This document shows positions 38,220-48,831 of a DNA stretch of 64,000 nt, piece after piece (position 1 is the first letter of the stretch; the number at the start of each line of letters is the position of its first letter). A program made the translations under genes and the position numbers. The notes beneath the pieces were generated by a model, which worked only from the letters and a program-made list of their open reading frames with translations, searched no databases and was not told where the DNA came from. The stretch is from Apostichopus japonicus (taxonomy: Eukaryota > Echinodermata > Holothuroidea > Aspidochirotida > Stichopodidae), in contig NC_092576.1 in assembly GCF_037975245.1 (NCBI RefSeq), positions 20,050,111 to 20,114,110 of the forward strand, read 5' to 3'.

Positions 38220-39770
38220 TAGTAATATCCATTGTTATCGGCGTTCATTTCCATTATCGTTATCATTATCGTTATCACAATAACATTATTATTATACATA
38301 TCATTATATTATTATGTCATAAGATCATTATATCAATATATCATTATATCATCATATCATCATATCACTATTTCATTATATCGTTATATCATTATATAAT
38401 TATATAGATATATCAGTATATCACCATATCATAATATAATTATACCGTTACTGTATATCATAATAAAATGAAACCATCATATCATTATATCCTTATATCA
38501 TTATATCATCATATCATTATACCAGTATATATCGTTATATCATGATACCATTATCTCATCATATCACCATATCATTATATCATCATATCATTAAATCATC
38601 ATATCATCATATCATTATATCATTTTATCATTATAACATTATGTCATTATATCATTGAATCGTTGCATAGTTATATTGTTATACCGTTATGTCAATATAA
38701 TGGTATATCATTATGTCATTATATCGTTACATCGTTACATCTTTATATCGCTATATCATTATCTCGTTTTATCGTTATATCATAATATCGTGATATAGTT
38801 ATATCGTTATATCGTGTTATCACTATATCATGATATCATTATATATATATAATTATATCGTAATATCATTATAATGTTATATCGTTATATCATTATAATG
38901 TTATTATGTTATATCGTTAAATCGTCATATCATTATATCATAATATCGTTATATAATTATATCGTTATATCGTTTTATCACTATATCATCTTCTCGTAAT
39001 ATTGTTATATCATTATATCGTTGTAACATTATCTGATTACATCGTTATATCATTATATCAGTATATCGTTATATCATTATATCATTATAACATCATGTCA
39101 TTTCATCATTGTATCGTTATACAGTTATATTGTTATACCGTAATGTCATTATAATGTCATGTTGTTATATCATTATGTCATTATATCGTTAAATTGTTAT
39201 ATCGATATATCATTATCTCGTTATATCGTTATATCATTAGATCGTTATATAATTATATTGTTATATCATAATATCGTTATATAGTTATATCGTTATTTCA
39301 CTATATCATGATATCATGATATCATTATATAATTATATCGTAATATAATTATAATGTTATATCGGAATATCATTATAATGTTATATCGTTATATCGGAAT
39401 ATCATTAAATTATAATATCTTTATGTCATTATATCGTTATATCGTCTTATCACTATATCGTGGTAACATAATATCAGTATATTGTTATATCATTATATCA
39501 TCATATCATTATATCATCATATCATTTTATTATTTTATCATTATATCATTATGACGATATATAATTATATCATTGTGTTGTTATATCGTTATCATTATAT
39601 CGTTATATCATTATATCGTTATATCATCATATCGTTATATCATTATATCATTATATTATTATATCATTATATCATTATATCCTTATATCATTATATAATT
39701 ATATCGTTCTATCATTATAATAATATATCGGTATATCCTTATCGTTTTCGTTATCATTATCATTAATATG
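38220..39770. repeat. ATTATATC-type minisatellite, ~1.5 kb
   Basis: Degenerate units of 7-9 bp (ATTATATC, GTTATATC, CATATCATT) run almost without interruption. Long Tyr/Ile/His-rich frames on the plus strand (39354-39766) are translation artefacts of this repeat. Confidence 0.92.
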
Positions 39771-41827
39771 ATCGATTTCATTATATTTATTCTTATTTTC
39801 ATTACCATTATTATTAGTGGTGATAGCCGAATCATTCTGGTTTAAAGAATAACCTTTGATTATCTAACGTCGTAGCTGGTTAGTCCCGAGAGTGGGACAT
39901 TTGCATAAATTATTCCGGATTGTCCTTGGATCTTAACAAAAATCAACGAAGAAGAAACTGAAGAAGAAATTTCTTTAGATCTAATGGCTTTGAAAATGTA
40001 ACTATAGCATAATGGCAATTACTTAACAACCATGTGACTGCAATATGCCTTGTTTGTTGAGTTTTATTTATCTACACAGCTTACAAAAAATACACGCAAT
40101 CACTATTATTGAAATATTAATATAAGCTATTACCATGGTAACGGAAAAGTGATTTCTTTACGCCCGCTCCATAATATAGTATGTATATGTCATTAAGGAA
40201 CGGATGAAATATCAACAAAGCACAGCATCACTAAATTGAAACAACATAAATTGAGTGACAGTAATGGCTTTTTACCATTAACTTTCATCGACACTAATCG
40301 AGAAATATATTAAAAGTAAATATTATACAGCTGGGATATTTAGTGCATTATTTTGACGGAAACGTGCTAATTGATTTGTCGTGAAGCTTTAAACAAATAA
40401 AAAAATGAGAGTAAAGTAAAATAATACTGATTCACACTCGGAATAAAAAAGCTAGACACACACACACACATATAAAATATTGGCCAAGATCATTGGCCAG
40501 TCACATCATATTTCTACATTGGCTACTGTATACGAATTGAATGGTTCAATGCGACTTGTTATTACTTGGCGCGATCGTTTTCTTGTTATTGGATTTTGAA
40601 TTGTCGGGGTTAACAAAGATTTTCATAGCAACTATTTCATTACAATTTACAGACGGTGTTCAAAATTTGAAGTTGGAGTACCAGTACAAAATGAGCAGTC
40701 GTTCCTGCACTCTCGTAAGGAAAACGACTGATCAGAAGGCTATACAATTGTAAATTATCAAGCACATTGCACTTGTAACCCAGCAGTAACATTGTAGCAT
40801 GTTTATACTGATAAATGTGTTTAATATGTTTTTTACCAAACTGATGTTGAACAAACGTTCCCGGGAATGAAGGTATAATTTTCATGTTTACTATTTACCG
40901 AGAAGTGACTTTACTCCAGATCTGATACAAACTTGGAATAAAATCATGTTTGTTTTTTTTATTTCTAACATTTTGTACTTAGATTAGGAAATGTACCAAT
41001 AGGCTTACTGCTCTGCATCAAATGAAACAAGAAATATTCAAACTTGTGACATTAAGTTGGAGTTCTTAATATGCGTGCATGGGATATTTTCTTTGAAGGA
41101 TCTTAATCTTGGAAGAAAAAGTCCATTTAAAATGATATTAGTACGTTGAACGTTAGAGCGAGTGTTTGAAATGAGTTTAAAGAACAATTCCACTCGGCTT
41201 TGCCCGTATGTGAGCTGTTTATTGAATTTGTTTTTAGCTGAAAGTCAAATTTTCCTGTCATAACAAGTTTGTCTGAAGAAGAAAAAAGTAAGAAACATAA
41301 AAATATTTTTAAGGACGGCTCGGGATATTTCCTCGACTTCCTCTTTGTTTACAAAACACTTAAAGTTAGAAATTAATGAATTGCCCGAGATTATAGTTCG
41401 TTAAACTGTTAGATAAACATTTAAACAGATGTACCTCAGTCCAACCTCAGTCAAATTTTGCTTCGATAGGTGTGAGCCAATCCTTTGCAACTGTCAAGTT
41501 TCAAATGAGGATTTAAAGGACAAAGAGATTGATAAACCCTTTGGTCCACAATTAAGCTTGCTACATGAGCATCAATTGGGATTATGGAAGTGTCGCCAAA
41601 GTACGGTAATTGAATGTTATACATTTGCTGGAGTTAATCCACTTAGTATAAGAACAGCTCCTTCCTTAAACCTATGAAATTGATTTTATTTCTCAGAAAG
41701 GCTTAATGAGTACACGCAAAATCCCCTATGGTTAAAGCAGCGGTAATTTGAAGTTATAAGAAGCGTACTTCTAGTGTATTAGAGTGAAAACATTTCTCTA
41801 CTGAACACTGGCGCATATATTGCGAGA
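39771..41827. other. Noncoding region upstream of the GPCR
   Basis: Contains a small (AC)n at about 40456 and a 70-codon plus frame at 40541-40753 with a hydrophobic start (CDLLLLGAIVFLLL). It could be a signal peptide exon, but no second conserved feature supports it. A CAG|ATGTACC...GATAG|GTGTGA block at about 41429-41470 could be a short 5' exon. Both are weak. Confidence 0.25.
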
Positions 41828-42889
41828 ATGGGAATATACACAAACGTAACAACCGACCAGCCAATCTTAGTTATGACGCACAGTACACTGGATCCAAACT
41901 TTCTAAACTATTTACCTTTACCGATACCACCAATCTTAAAATACTTCTTAATTATATCATGCACGTTAGGATTTATTTTTGGATCTTTTGGTAATGTTCT
42001 CGTTATACTTGCGATCACCCAGAGCAAAAAATTGCGGATTGTTTCAAATAGCTATTTAGTAAGTTTAGCTGTTTCTGATTTTGGATCTTGCTGCCTTGTG
42101 TTACCTTTACTGGCCGTTGCGTTTGCTTCATTGGAGACTGTGATTTCAAATTCATTTTTGTGCCGGTTATTTTACCACACGAGTCTAACATTTACTCCTA
42201 TTTCGATTCAACATCTCATACTGATTGCTAGTAATAGGTATGTACTTGTCACGAAAAGCCGCATCTTATATGATAAACTGTTTAACAAGCGAATTATAAC
42301 ATTAGAGATCGCATTTATATGGATTTCTAATATACTGATAAATTTGGCAGGCTCCGTTACCTCGTATGGAACAGAACATTTCTTCGGTAAAGATTTCTGC
42401 TTTTACGAAGAGAATAACTTTATCGGTATTTTGTACAAAGTTTACACATTAATTATTACATTTGTTAGTTGTTTTGTAATAATTCCATTGTTTTATGTCC
42501 TGACTTTTCGAACTGTACGCAAAAGTCGCCATAGAGTGAGACAACAGAACCCAGTCGCAAACCTTTCAGTTATTCTTGTACCAACAAACCCATTATCATC
42601 ATCCGCTGGACAAAATAATGAAACGACTGGTAACCAAAGACTGTTATGTAGACGATTTTCCTCTTATGAAATCAAATTGACAAAAGTAAACTTCTTTATA
42701 TTTATTACAAATGTTTTGTTTTTATCTCCTTTGTTTTTCTTTCTTCTCATTAGAGGTACAGAGTTAATGCATGGGGAAATAGTCTTTGTTTTATTCTCTG
42801 TGGCAATGAATTCAGTGACAAACCCCTTGGTTTACGGTGGGTTTAATCAAAAATTCAGACAGGTGTTCAAGCAAATGTTGAGATTATAA
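41828..42889 (+). CDS. Class A (rhodopsin-like) G-protein-coupled receptor, intronless
   Basis: 353 residues with seven hydrophobic segments. Diagnostic positions are GNVLV in TM1 (Asn56), LAVSD in TM2 (Asp84), Cys112 before TM3 paired with Cys191 in loop 2, NRY (136-138) instead of DRY at the end of TM3, and NPLVY (332-336) in TM7. TM6 keeps Pro300 but lacks the usual Trp of CWxP (NVLFLSP). The N-terminus has an NVT glycosylation site. Intracellular loop 3 is basic and Ser-rich. NRY is typical of melatonin-like and of invertebrate moody/Tre1-like orphan receptors, so the ligand is unknown. The start is the first Met of the frame, just upstream of the glycosylation site. A retrotransposon begins 125 bp after the stop. 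Confidence 0.92.
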   Translation: MGIYTNVTTDQPILVMTHSTLDPNFLNYLPLPIPPILKYFLIISCTLGFIFGSFGNVLVILAITQSKKLRIVSNSYLVSLAVSDFGSCCLVLPLLAVAFASLETVISNSFLCRLFYHTSLTFTPISIQHLILIASNRYVLVTKSRILYDKLFNKRIITLEIAFIWISNILINLAGSVTSYGTEHFFGKDFCFYEENNFIGILYKVYTLIITFVSCFVIIPLFYVLTFRTVRKSRHRVRQQNPVANLSVILVPTNPLSSSAGQNNETTGNQRLLCRRFSSYEIKLTKVNFFIFITNVLFLSPLFFFLLIRGTELMHGEIVFVLFSVAMNSVTNPLVYGGFNQKFRQVFKQMLRL

Positions 42890-43010
42890 TGTTAAAAAGA
42901 GCATTCAGTCGTATATTGTAATAATCGTGTTGTAACTCAGAACTATGTCGAACGAAATGATAGAATTAATAATTGTCAAGTTATAACCCTTTGAAGCCAT
43001 AAACTGGTGT

Positions 43011-43014
43011 ATAT
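43011..43014. repeat. Target-site duplication, left
   Basis: ATAT immediately before the LTR matches ATAT at 49204-49207 immediately after the other LTR. Four base pairs is in the usual range for Ty3/gypsy integrases. Confidence 0.75.
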
Positions 43015-43386
43015 TGTGACGGGGTCCGGTACCGTAATAAAGTAATAACAGTAACAAGTATTAAGTAATAATTGGTGACCAGGTTTATTCCTCCTCTCTC
43101 TTTCCGTTTTTCCTCTTAACTCCCTTCTCCACTCCCAACTCAATCTCACGCCAAAATCCAACAAAGTAAAGAATGTCCCTCTATAGTAAGGGTCGTACAC
43201 CGAATTAGACTAACAACAAGGGGACACTCTCCAGGCATGAACAAACACAAAAGGCACCCGAGGTGCAGGAATTCGGCCATGCAAATACACGTTGTCTCCC
43301 ACGGACATGCGCAGTCGGCCGGAGAGCGCCCCCTGTAACACGGGTGGAAGAACCACAAAACAACAAGCAATCAACAGACTGTGACA
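43015..43386 (-). mobile_element. 3' LTR (right end of the element on its own strand)
   Basis: 372 bp, starting TGT and ending ACA, identical by eye to the copy at 48832-49203. On the element's strand it holds AATAAA (43084-43089). On the plus strand it also presents AATAAA near 43034, which could serve transcripts coming from the GPCR. Confidence 0.95.
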
Positions 43387-43389
43387 ATA

Positions 43390-43400
43390 CCCGCCCCCCT
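43390..43400 (-). promoter_or_regulatory. Polypurine tract
   Basis: On the element's strand it reads AGGGGGGCGGG, three bases before the 3' LTR, where plus-strand DNA synthesis is primed in LTR elements. Confidence 0.7.
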
Positions 43401-43499
43401 AAAGTGCGAATGCCACTGAGCAAAATACCAAAAATACAGTTCACAATAAATCCAACAGTGTACCAATCCAAACCCACCACCAACATTAAAAAACAAACA

Positions 43500-43800
43500 A
43501 AAATATAACATTAAATTTAATTGTTTACACATACACATACAAAAATATATTAAATGTAAGCTAACACTTAACATCGTCTTTTCTTATAAATAGTTAAGAC
43601 AAACAAATGTATAACATTAAATTTAATTGTTTACGCATACAAAAATATATTAAATGTAAGCTAACACTTAAAATCGTCTTTTCTTATAAGTAGGTAAGAC
43701 AAACAAATATATAACTTTGAATTTAATTATTTACACATACAAAAGAAAATATTAAATGTAAGCTAATGCTTAACGTCGTCTTTTCTTATAAGTAGGTAAG
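43500..43800 (-). repeat. Three-copy ~101-bp tandem repeat at the pol 3' end
   Basis: CGTCTTTTCTTATAA recurs at 43575, 43675 and 43777, with ATTAAATGTAAGCTAA.CTTAA before it and AAGACAAACAAAT after. The copy nearest pol contains the last eleven pol codons and the stop. The other two lie in the untranslated region before the LTR. Confidence 0.9.
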
Positions 43801-46800
43801 ACATTATGTGATCTCTTGACGTATTGTTTACATGCGTCGTTCAAGTCATCAAATATTACCCATGAGTTAAAACGAGATGGAAAGGACTGCCATTTAACCC
43901 GATAAGACCAAACCCCACGAGTTTGACGTTTGCCTAATACTTTCTCGACAATATACTCATTTTGTGCCGGAGTCTGGTTCGTGGAGGAGGATTCCTTTGT
44001 ATCAATAGTGACTAAATCTCTACCAGGGGCAGGGTTCGGAATAACCGGAGGGTTGGTATCATCCGGTCCTTGGTTAGGCCGAACCACGGCTTGTTTTATT
44101 CGATTCACATGTATCAACCCAGGCACAGCTTTATTGTCTGGTCTCCTTAGCTTAACATGAATGTTAGATGGCAATTCCACAATATAATATGGGCCTTTCC
44201 ATGGTTTAGCCAATTTCTTTGTTTGGCCAGGTTTGATAGTGGGGGTGTATAGGTAAACGGTATCACCAACGTGGAACTGATTAGTATTCGCCTTTTTATC
44301 AAATTTTAACTTCATCGACTTCTGCCTAATCTCCAATAAATCGGCGGCCACTAAACGTGCTTGTTCAAGTCCATAAACAACGTCTCCTATGAACATTGTC
44401 ACATTTTGAGAGCAGTCTCTTGAAATTTGCATATGATTTTCCGTTGGGAAACGAGGGTGACGCCCATGCACGAGAAAGTATGGGGAGTATGACGTGCTAT
44501 CAAAACATGGGGTGGTGTTATATGCGAATTGGGTAAACGGGAGCAAGGTATCCCGTGTACTATGATCATCGTCAAGATATTTTCCTAACGAATTTAGAAT
44601 TACAGACATCATTCGTTCACTTTGACCGTTGCATTGTGGGTGATAGGATGTAGTTTGGGTTTTCCTAATTTCAAACAACTTACATACTTCGGCCACAATT
44701 CTCGACAAAAAATTTGAGCCCCTATCGGAATGGAGAGATTCTGGGGCACCGTGACGACAGATAATCCTATCAATAAAAGCTGTAGCAATTGTACGCGCCG
44801 TAATATTAGGGAGCGGTACCAATTCAACATACTTTGTGAAGGAATCAATGAAAACCAAAACGTATTTATTCCCAGTATCTTGGCAAACAGGAAGAGGCCC
44901 TAGTATATCGGTACCTACACGCTGGAACGGTCCAGTAACGGGCAAGGGTTGCAAATGCGCACGCACTGGGTACACTGGACGGTTACGCTGGTTACATTCC
45001 TTACATGATTTCACCCAATTAACGATATCTTTATACATCCCTTCCCAGAAATATCTATATCTGGTTTTCTCGATGGTCCTAGATATCCCATAATGCCCTC
45101 CTGTAATAGACGAGTCGTGCATCTCTGTAAGCACTGTATTTACTAATGCCCGAGGTACAACAACTTGAATTACATTTCCCTGCCCAGTTTTGGAGGTTCG
45201 TTTAGTTTTACCTCCCGTGACCACGTGGTACAACACTTGGTCATCGATGAAATATTGAGAAGCCGTTAGGAGGATGGCGCGACATTCGTTGGTGTCTCCT
45301 TTCAATATATCTTTTTCTATGTAATTAATCATCCTTATAAGTTTCGCATCTTCTCTTTGGTGACGAACAAGCGTATTTCTATCAAAAGCACCATCAATTG
45401 GACAATTCGATGTCTGAGTAGGCGATAGGGAATTTTGACCAACGTGGGAAATTTGGGGTTCCGTTTCATAGACGCGTCGACTTAAAGCATCTGCATTGGA
45501 ATGAACCCTCCCTGGACGATATTTCACTTTAAAGTCATACGCTTGAAGAAAAACTATCCATCTGGCAAATTTTCCAGATGGCTCTTTCATTGATAATAGC
45601 CATTGCAAGGCTGAGTGATCCACTACAACTGAAAATTTTGTTTGCCTAAGATAACAAGAAAAATGCTTGATTCCATACACCAATGCAAGGCATTCCTTTT
45701 CGGTTATTCCATAATTGAGTTCTGCGCCATTTAAGGATCTCCCTGCATACGAAATTACCCGTTCCGTGTCATTTTGAGTTTGAGTAAGCACTACCCCTAA
45801 AGCATACCCGCTTGCGTCAGTGTACAGAACGTATGGAAGATCTGGTTTAGGATAACCCAATATTGGGGGTTTAACGAGGGCCTTTTTAAGGTGAACGAAG
45901 GCTATTTCACAACATGCATCCCATACAAACATCGCATTTCGTTTTGTAAGAGCATACAATGGGGTGGCAATTTGGGAATAATTTCGAATAAACTTACGAT
46001 AGTAACCTGACAGACCAAGAAATGATCGTAGTTCTTTCAAAGTTTTGGGGGTTGGATACTCGCTTACAGCCTTTAATTTATCTGGGTCTGGCAGAATACC
46101 CTGTGATGACACCACATGTCCCAAGTAGCGAATTTCAGCTTTGGCAAATTGACACTTATCTAGTCTTAACTTTAGGTTAGCACATCTCAATCGTTGAAAA
46201 ACACCACGGATGTGACTAATATGGTCTGCAAAATTGTTACTAAATATTATAATATCATCCATGTATACTAGACACGATTTCCACGTGAGGCCCCGCAAAA
46301 CCGTTTCCATAACCCTCTGAAATGTGACAGGGCTATTTTTAAGACCCATTGGCAAACGCTTATACTGAAATAGACCCAAATGACAGCGGAAAGCAGTGTA
46401 AGGACGGGAGTTTGGATCTAACAAAATTTGATGGAAACCACTTTGCAGATCTAAGCAAGTAAAGTACTTTGGGTTTTGTACCCCTATGCTATCAAGAGAT
46501 TCCTCAGTAGTTGGGAGAGGGTGCGCTTCCAACTCCGTACACGCATTAAGTCGTCTATAATCAACCACAAAACGATAATCGGTGTTATTTTTCTTAGAAA
46601 CCAACAGGCATGGGGCCCCCCATGGACTCGTAGACTCTTCAATTATATCTTGATCTAACATATCATTAATATGAGTTTCAAGTACATCTTTTTGTTTGGG
46701 ATTTAACCTGTACGCACGCTGGCGAATTGGCCTTTGATTCACATCCACGTGTATCTCATGTTGAACAGCATCATACATGCCCAACTTTCCATCTGGACCT

Positions 46801-47789
46801 ACAAATATATCAGAGTAATTATCTAATAATTGAGCCAAACTTTGTTGCTGTGATTCTAACAACCCGGCATCATCAATTTTAATTGTGCCTGAGGGACTAT
46901 TAGCCTGGACAAAACTAGGTGGATGACTTCCAAGTACTGCGGGCCCTGAGTCCCAGTTTGGGGCGCAAGAGCCGTTTTCGTTGGTAGAGTTAACTTCCAA
47001 AGAAGATAACACATGGTTATGAGTAAGGCATTCAAATTTGGCCACTTGTGTTCCTTCACCTAATGAAATAAGTTTATCGGTCTTGTTTAACACTCTACAG
47101 AACACTTCCCCTTTTTGGACCTTAGTAAGAACTTTTGCTACCAACATGTCATTAACCAAATCACAATGTGTAAACCCAACAACACCATTTGGAATAGCAT
47201 TACCTTGTATTCTTGCGACTACAATTCGTTCAGACCACGCTGGAAAATCCACCCTTTTTGCAAGTAATACATTATGTGTGTGACCGATATTATCAGTATT
47301 TAGTAACATACCCTTATCATTGAATTGTACAGAAATTCCGTGTGCCTTTAAAAAATCTATTCCTATAATAAAATCAGTGTGAAGTCCTTGTGTAAGGTAG
47401 AATTTAATCGGCACATCTTTATTTTGAATCCTAGCATCAACGTAAATTGTCCCAATAATTGGAACCCTTTGTTTACTTGCAGTCTGGATAAACTTGATAT
47501 CAGAATGAAATAATTTAGTTCCAGCAAATTGTGGTAATTTCATAATCTCGGCATTTGCTACAGACACATCGGCCCCTGTATCCACGAGAGCAAAACATTG
47601 ACCACGATTGATTTCTAATTTCACATAATTATCTACATAATCCGGAGTTCCCAATATTGATAGCTTGTTATCGTCATCATTTTCATTCTCTTTTAAACTC
47701 AAGTAAGGGTTGTTTTCCTTGTTCAACTTATCGGAAACCTTTCGTACTGACCCTGGGCTCCCCCTTGCAAAGTCGGGTCTTGCTCGTTT
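43770..47789 (-). CDS. pol: Retrotransposon pol (protease, RT, RNase H, integrase, chromodomain)
   Basis: Open from the gag overlap to TAA at 43770-43772. Numbering from the TTG at 47726 (1318 residues): aspartic protease ALVDTGADVS at 47-56; reverse transcriptase with YMDD at 488-491; RNase H YTDASG (Asp637) and DHSALQWL; integrase zinc module with H870, H878, C908 and C911; integrase core Asp940, Asp1001 and Glu1037 (35 residues apart); a GPYYIVEL motif in the C-terminal domain; and a chromodomain at about 1257-1305 (EYIVEKVLGKR...YRVKWQSF), then a basic tail KKRRR. There is no ATG at the start. It is probably made as a Gag-Pol fusion by -1 frameshifting at 47786-47792. All catalytic residues looked for are present. 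Confidence 0.95.
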   Translation of the reverse strand, partial: KRARPDFARGSPGSVRKVSDKLNKENNPYLSLKENENDDDNKLSILGTPDYVDNYVKLEINRGQCFALVDTGADVSVANAEIMKLPQFAGTKLFHSDIKFIQTASKQRVPIIGTIYVDARIQNKDVPIKFYLTQGLHTDFIIGIDFLKAHGISVQFNDKGMLLNTDNIGHTHNVLLAKRVDFPAWSERIVVARIQGNAIPNGVVGFTHCDLVNDMLVAKVLTKVQKGEVFCRVLNKTDKLISLGEGTQVAKFECLTHNHVLSSLEVNSTNENGSCAPNWDSGPAVLGSHPPSFVQANSPSGTIKIDDAGLLESQQQSLAQLLDNYSDIFVGPDGKLGMYDAVQHEIHVDVNQRPIRQRAYRLNPKQKDVLETHINDMLDQDIIEESTSPWGAPCLLVSKKNNTDYRFVVDYRRLNACTELEAHPLPTTEESLDSIGVQNPKYFTCLDLQSGFHQILLDPNSRPYTAFRCHLGLFQYKRLPMGLKNSPVTFQRVMETVLRGLTWKSCLVYMDDIIIFSNNFADHISHIRGVFQRLRCANLKLRLDKCQFAKAEIRYLGHVVSSQGILPDPDKLKAVSEYPTPKTLKELRSFLGLSGYYRKFIRNYSQIATPLYALTKRNAMFVWDACCEIAFVHLKKALVKPPILGYPKPDLPYVLYTDASGYALGVVLTQTQNDTERVISYAGRSLNGAELNYGITEKECLALVYGIKHFSCYLRQTKFSVVVDHSALQWLLSMKEPSGKFARWIVFLQAYDFKVKYRPGRVHSNADALSRRVYETEPQISHVGQNSLSPTQTSNCPIDGAFDRNTLVRHQREDAKLIRMINYIEKDILKGDTNECRAILLTASQYFIDDQVLYHVVTGGKTKRTSKTGQGNVIQVVVPRALVNTVLTEMHDSSITGGHYGISRTIEKTRYRYFWEGMYKDIVNWVKSCKECNQRNRPVYPVRAHLQPLPVTGPFQRVGTDILGPLPVCQDTGNKYVLVFIDSFTKYVELVPLPNITARTIATAFIDRIICRHGAPESLHSDRGSNFLSRIVAEVCKLFEIRKTQTTSYHPQCNGQSERMMSVILNSLGKYLDDDHSTRDTLLPFTQFAYNTTPCFDSTSYSPYFLVHGRHPRFPTENHMQISRDCSQNVTMFIGDVVYGLEQARLVAADLLEIRQKSMKLKFDKKANTNQFHVGDTVYLYTPTIKPGQTKKLAKPWKGPYYIVELPSNIHVKLRRPDNKAVPGLIHVNRIKQAVVRPNQGPDDTNPPVIPNPAPGRDLVTIDTKESSSTNQTPAQNEYIVEKVLGKRQTRGVWSYRVKWQSFPSRFNSWVIFDDLNDACKQYVKRSHNVLPTYKKRRR

Positions 47790-48784
47790 AAATACATTGG
47801 CCGACCTCTACCCCGTCTCGTACCCCGATCTAGCCGTCTACCCCGGTACGAACCCAGTCCTACATTACGACAAAAACGAGCTATGTGACCCACTTTTCCA
47901 CATTCCCAACAGGTAGGCTTATTTCGATCTAATATACTTTGAACAGAATAACATTGCAGGGCGGTATGACCTTCCCGAGAACATATTTGACATGTTACCT
48001 TATCCAAAGGTGAGATCTGCTGGGTCGACAATTGAGTTGACATCGCCGACACCTTCGTTGTAAGGTCTTGTATTTCCTTCCTTTGTTCATAGAGTTGCTG
48101 AGCCAAATTGTCCGTTTTTTCATCGTACTGGTCAGCATGTCGAGTAGTCGCTGCGCTCACCGTGGCGTTGTTGATAGAGTGGGCCTCGGTTGCCAGTCGT
48201 GCTGCCGACACGGCGTCCTCCCATGTTTTCGGATTCCGTTGGATCACGAACATCCTCAGGGGTGGCGTTAACCCTCTCACCAGCGCAGCAGTTCTTTCTT
48301 TATCCACTTTCTTGAGCCTACTGCATCGGCGTTCGACGTCCAAAATAAATGAATCCAGCGATTCTCCGTGTTCCATCTTCCTGTCCCATAGTTGGTATTC
48401 TTGCAGCCATTTTGGATAAATGGAGCTGAAATGACTTTCAAATGATGCGTAGAGTAAATCAGGATCTTGTTTCGTTAAAGGTGATAAGGAGTTTAGCCAG
48501 ATGTTAGCACTCCCTACGAGCAACATATTCATTGCTTCGGCAATTTGCTCTCGAGGGAGTTGCGACAGCAATGTCCATGACTTAAATTTATTGAGCCATA
48601 GATACGGATCTTCACTTTGCTTACCATGAAAGGAGTCAGGGCGCAAATTTGACGCCATTTTAGAATTAACAGCGGCTCTCCTGCTTATGGGCGAATCAGG
48701 TGATTTTACGACACCTTTCTCAAGTTCGACGGCGGTTGTTAAATTGTCAAAAGATTTGGCTCTTGATCGCAAATTATAAGACAT
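47723..48784 (-). CDS. gag: Retrotransposon gag
   Basis: 353 residues from ATG at 48782-48784 (MSYNLRSRAKSF). The frame is open further upstream, but there it runs into the LTR and the primer-binding site, so this Met is preferred. The central part (FHGKQSEDPYLWLNKFKSW, then a helical capsid-like region) is typical of Ty3/gypsy capsids. Two zinc knuckles of the CX2CX4HX4C type follow: CQICSREGHTALQC and CWECGKVGHIARFC. An Arg/Gly-rich stretch (RGRRLDRGTRRGRGR) binds nucleic acid in related proteins. The last ~70 bases overlap pol in the -1 frame. Confidence 0.93.
   Translation of the reverse strand: MSYNLRSRAKSFDNLTTAVELEKGVVKSPDSPISRRAAVNSKMASNLRPDSFHGKQSEDPYLWLNKFKSWTLLSQLPREQIAEAMNMLLVGSANIWLNSLSPLTKQDPDLLYASFESHFSSIYPKWLQEYQLWDRKMEHGESLDSFILDVERRCSRLKKVDKERTAALVRGLTPPLRMFVIQRNPKTWEDAVSAARLATEAHSINNATVSAATTRHADQYDEKTDNLAQQLYEQRKEIQDLTTKVSAMSTQLSTQQISPLDKVTCQICSREGHTALQCYSVQSILDRNKPTCWECGKVGHIARFCRNVGLGSYRGRRLDRGTRRGRGRPMYLNEQDPTLQGGAQGQYERFPIS
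47786..47792 (-). promoter_or_regulatory. Programmed -1 frameshift site (slippery heptamer)
   Basis: In the gag frame the codons TAT TTA AAC give T TTA AAC, the canonical X XXY YYZ heptamer. A -1 shift here enters the pol frame, which is open from a TAG about 17 bases upstream of the heptamer through to pol. A GACCC...GGGTC pairing and a GGGGGAGCCC block just downstream could form the stimulatory structure. Confidence 0.8.
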
Positions 48785-48811
48785 AACTGCTGAATTTTTG
48801 CAACGTATCAG

Positions 48812-48829
48812 TGCCCCGCACTTCCACCA
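48812..48829 (-). promoter_or_regulatory. Primer binding site
   Basis: Two bases inside the 5' LTR the element's strand reads TGGTGGAAGTGCGGGGCA. It starts with TGG, the complement of the CCA of a tRNA. I could not assign the tRNA. Confidence 0.6.
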
Positions 48830-48831
48830 TT

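Noticed and set aside
39354-39766. Tyr/Ile/His-rich plus-strand frames
   Set aside because: They are produced by the ATTATATC minisatellite. The periodic composition explains the lack of stops.
42976-43574. Open frames inside and beside the LTR
   Set aside because: They are duplicated exactly in the other LTR (48808-49210) and carry no domain. They are LTR sequence, not genes.
43930-48419. Plus-strand frames opposite gag and pol
   Set aside because: They are antisense shadows of the well-supported minus-strand retrotransposon genes.
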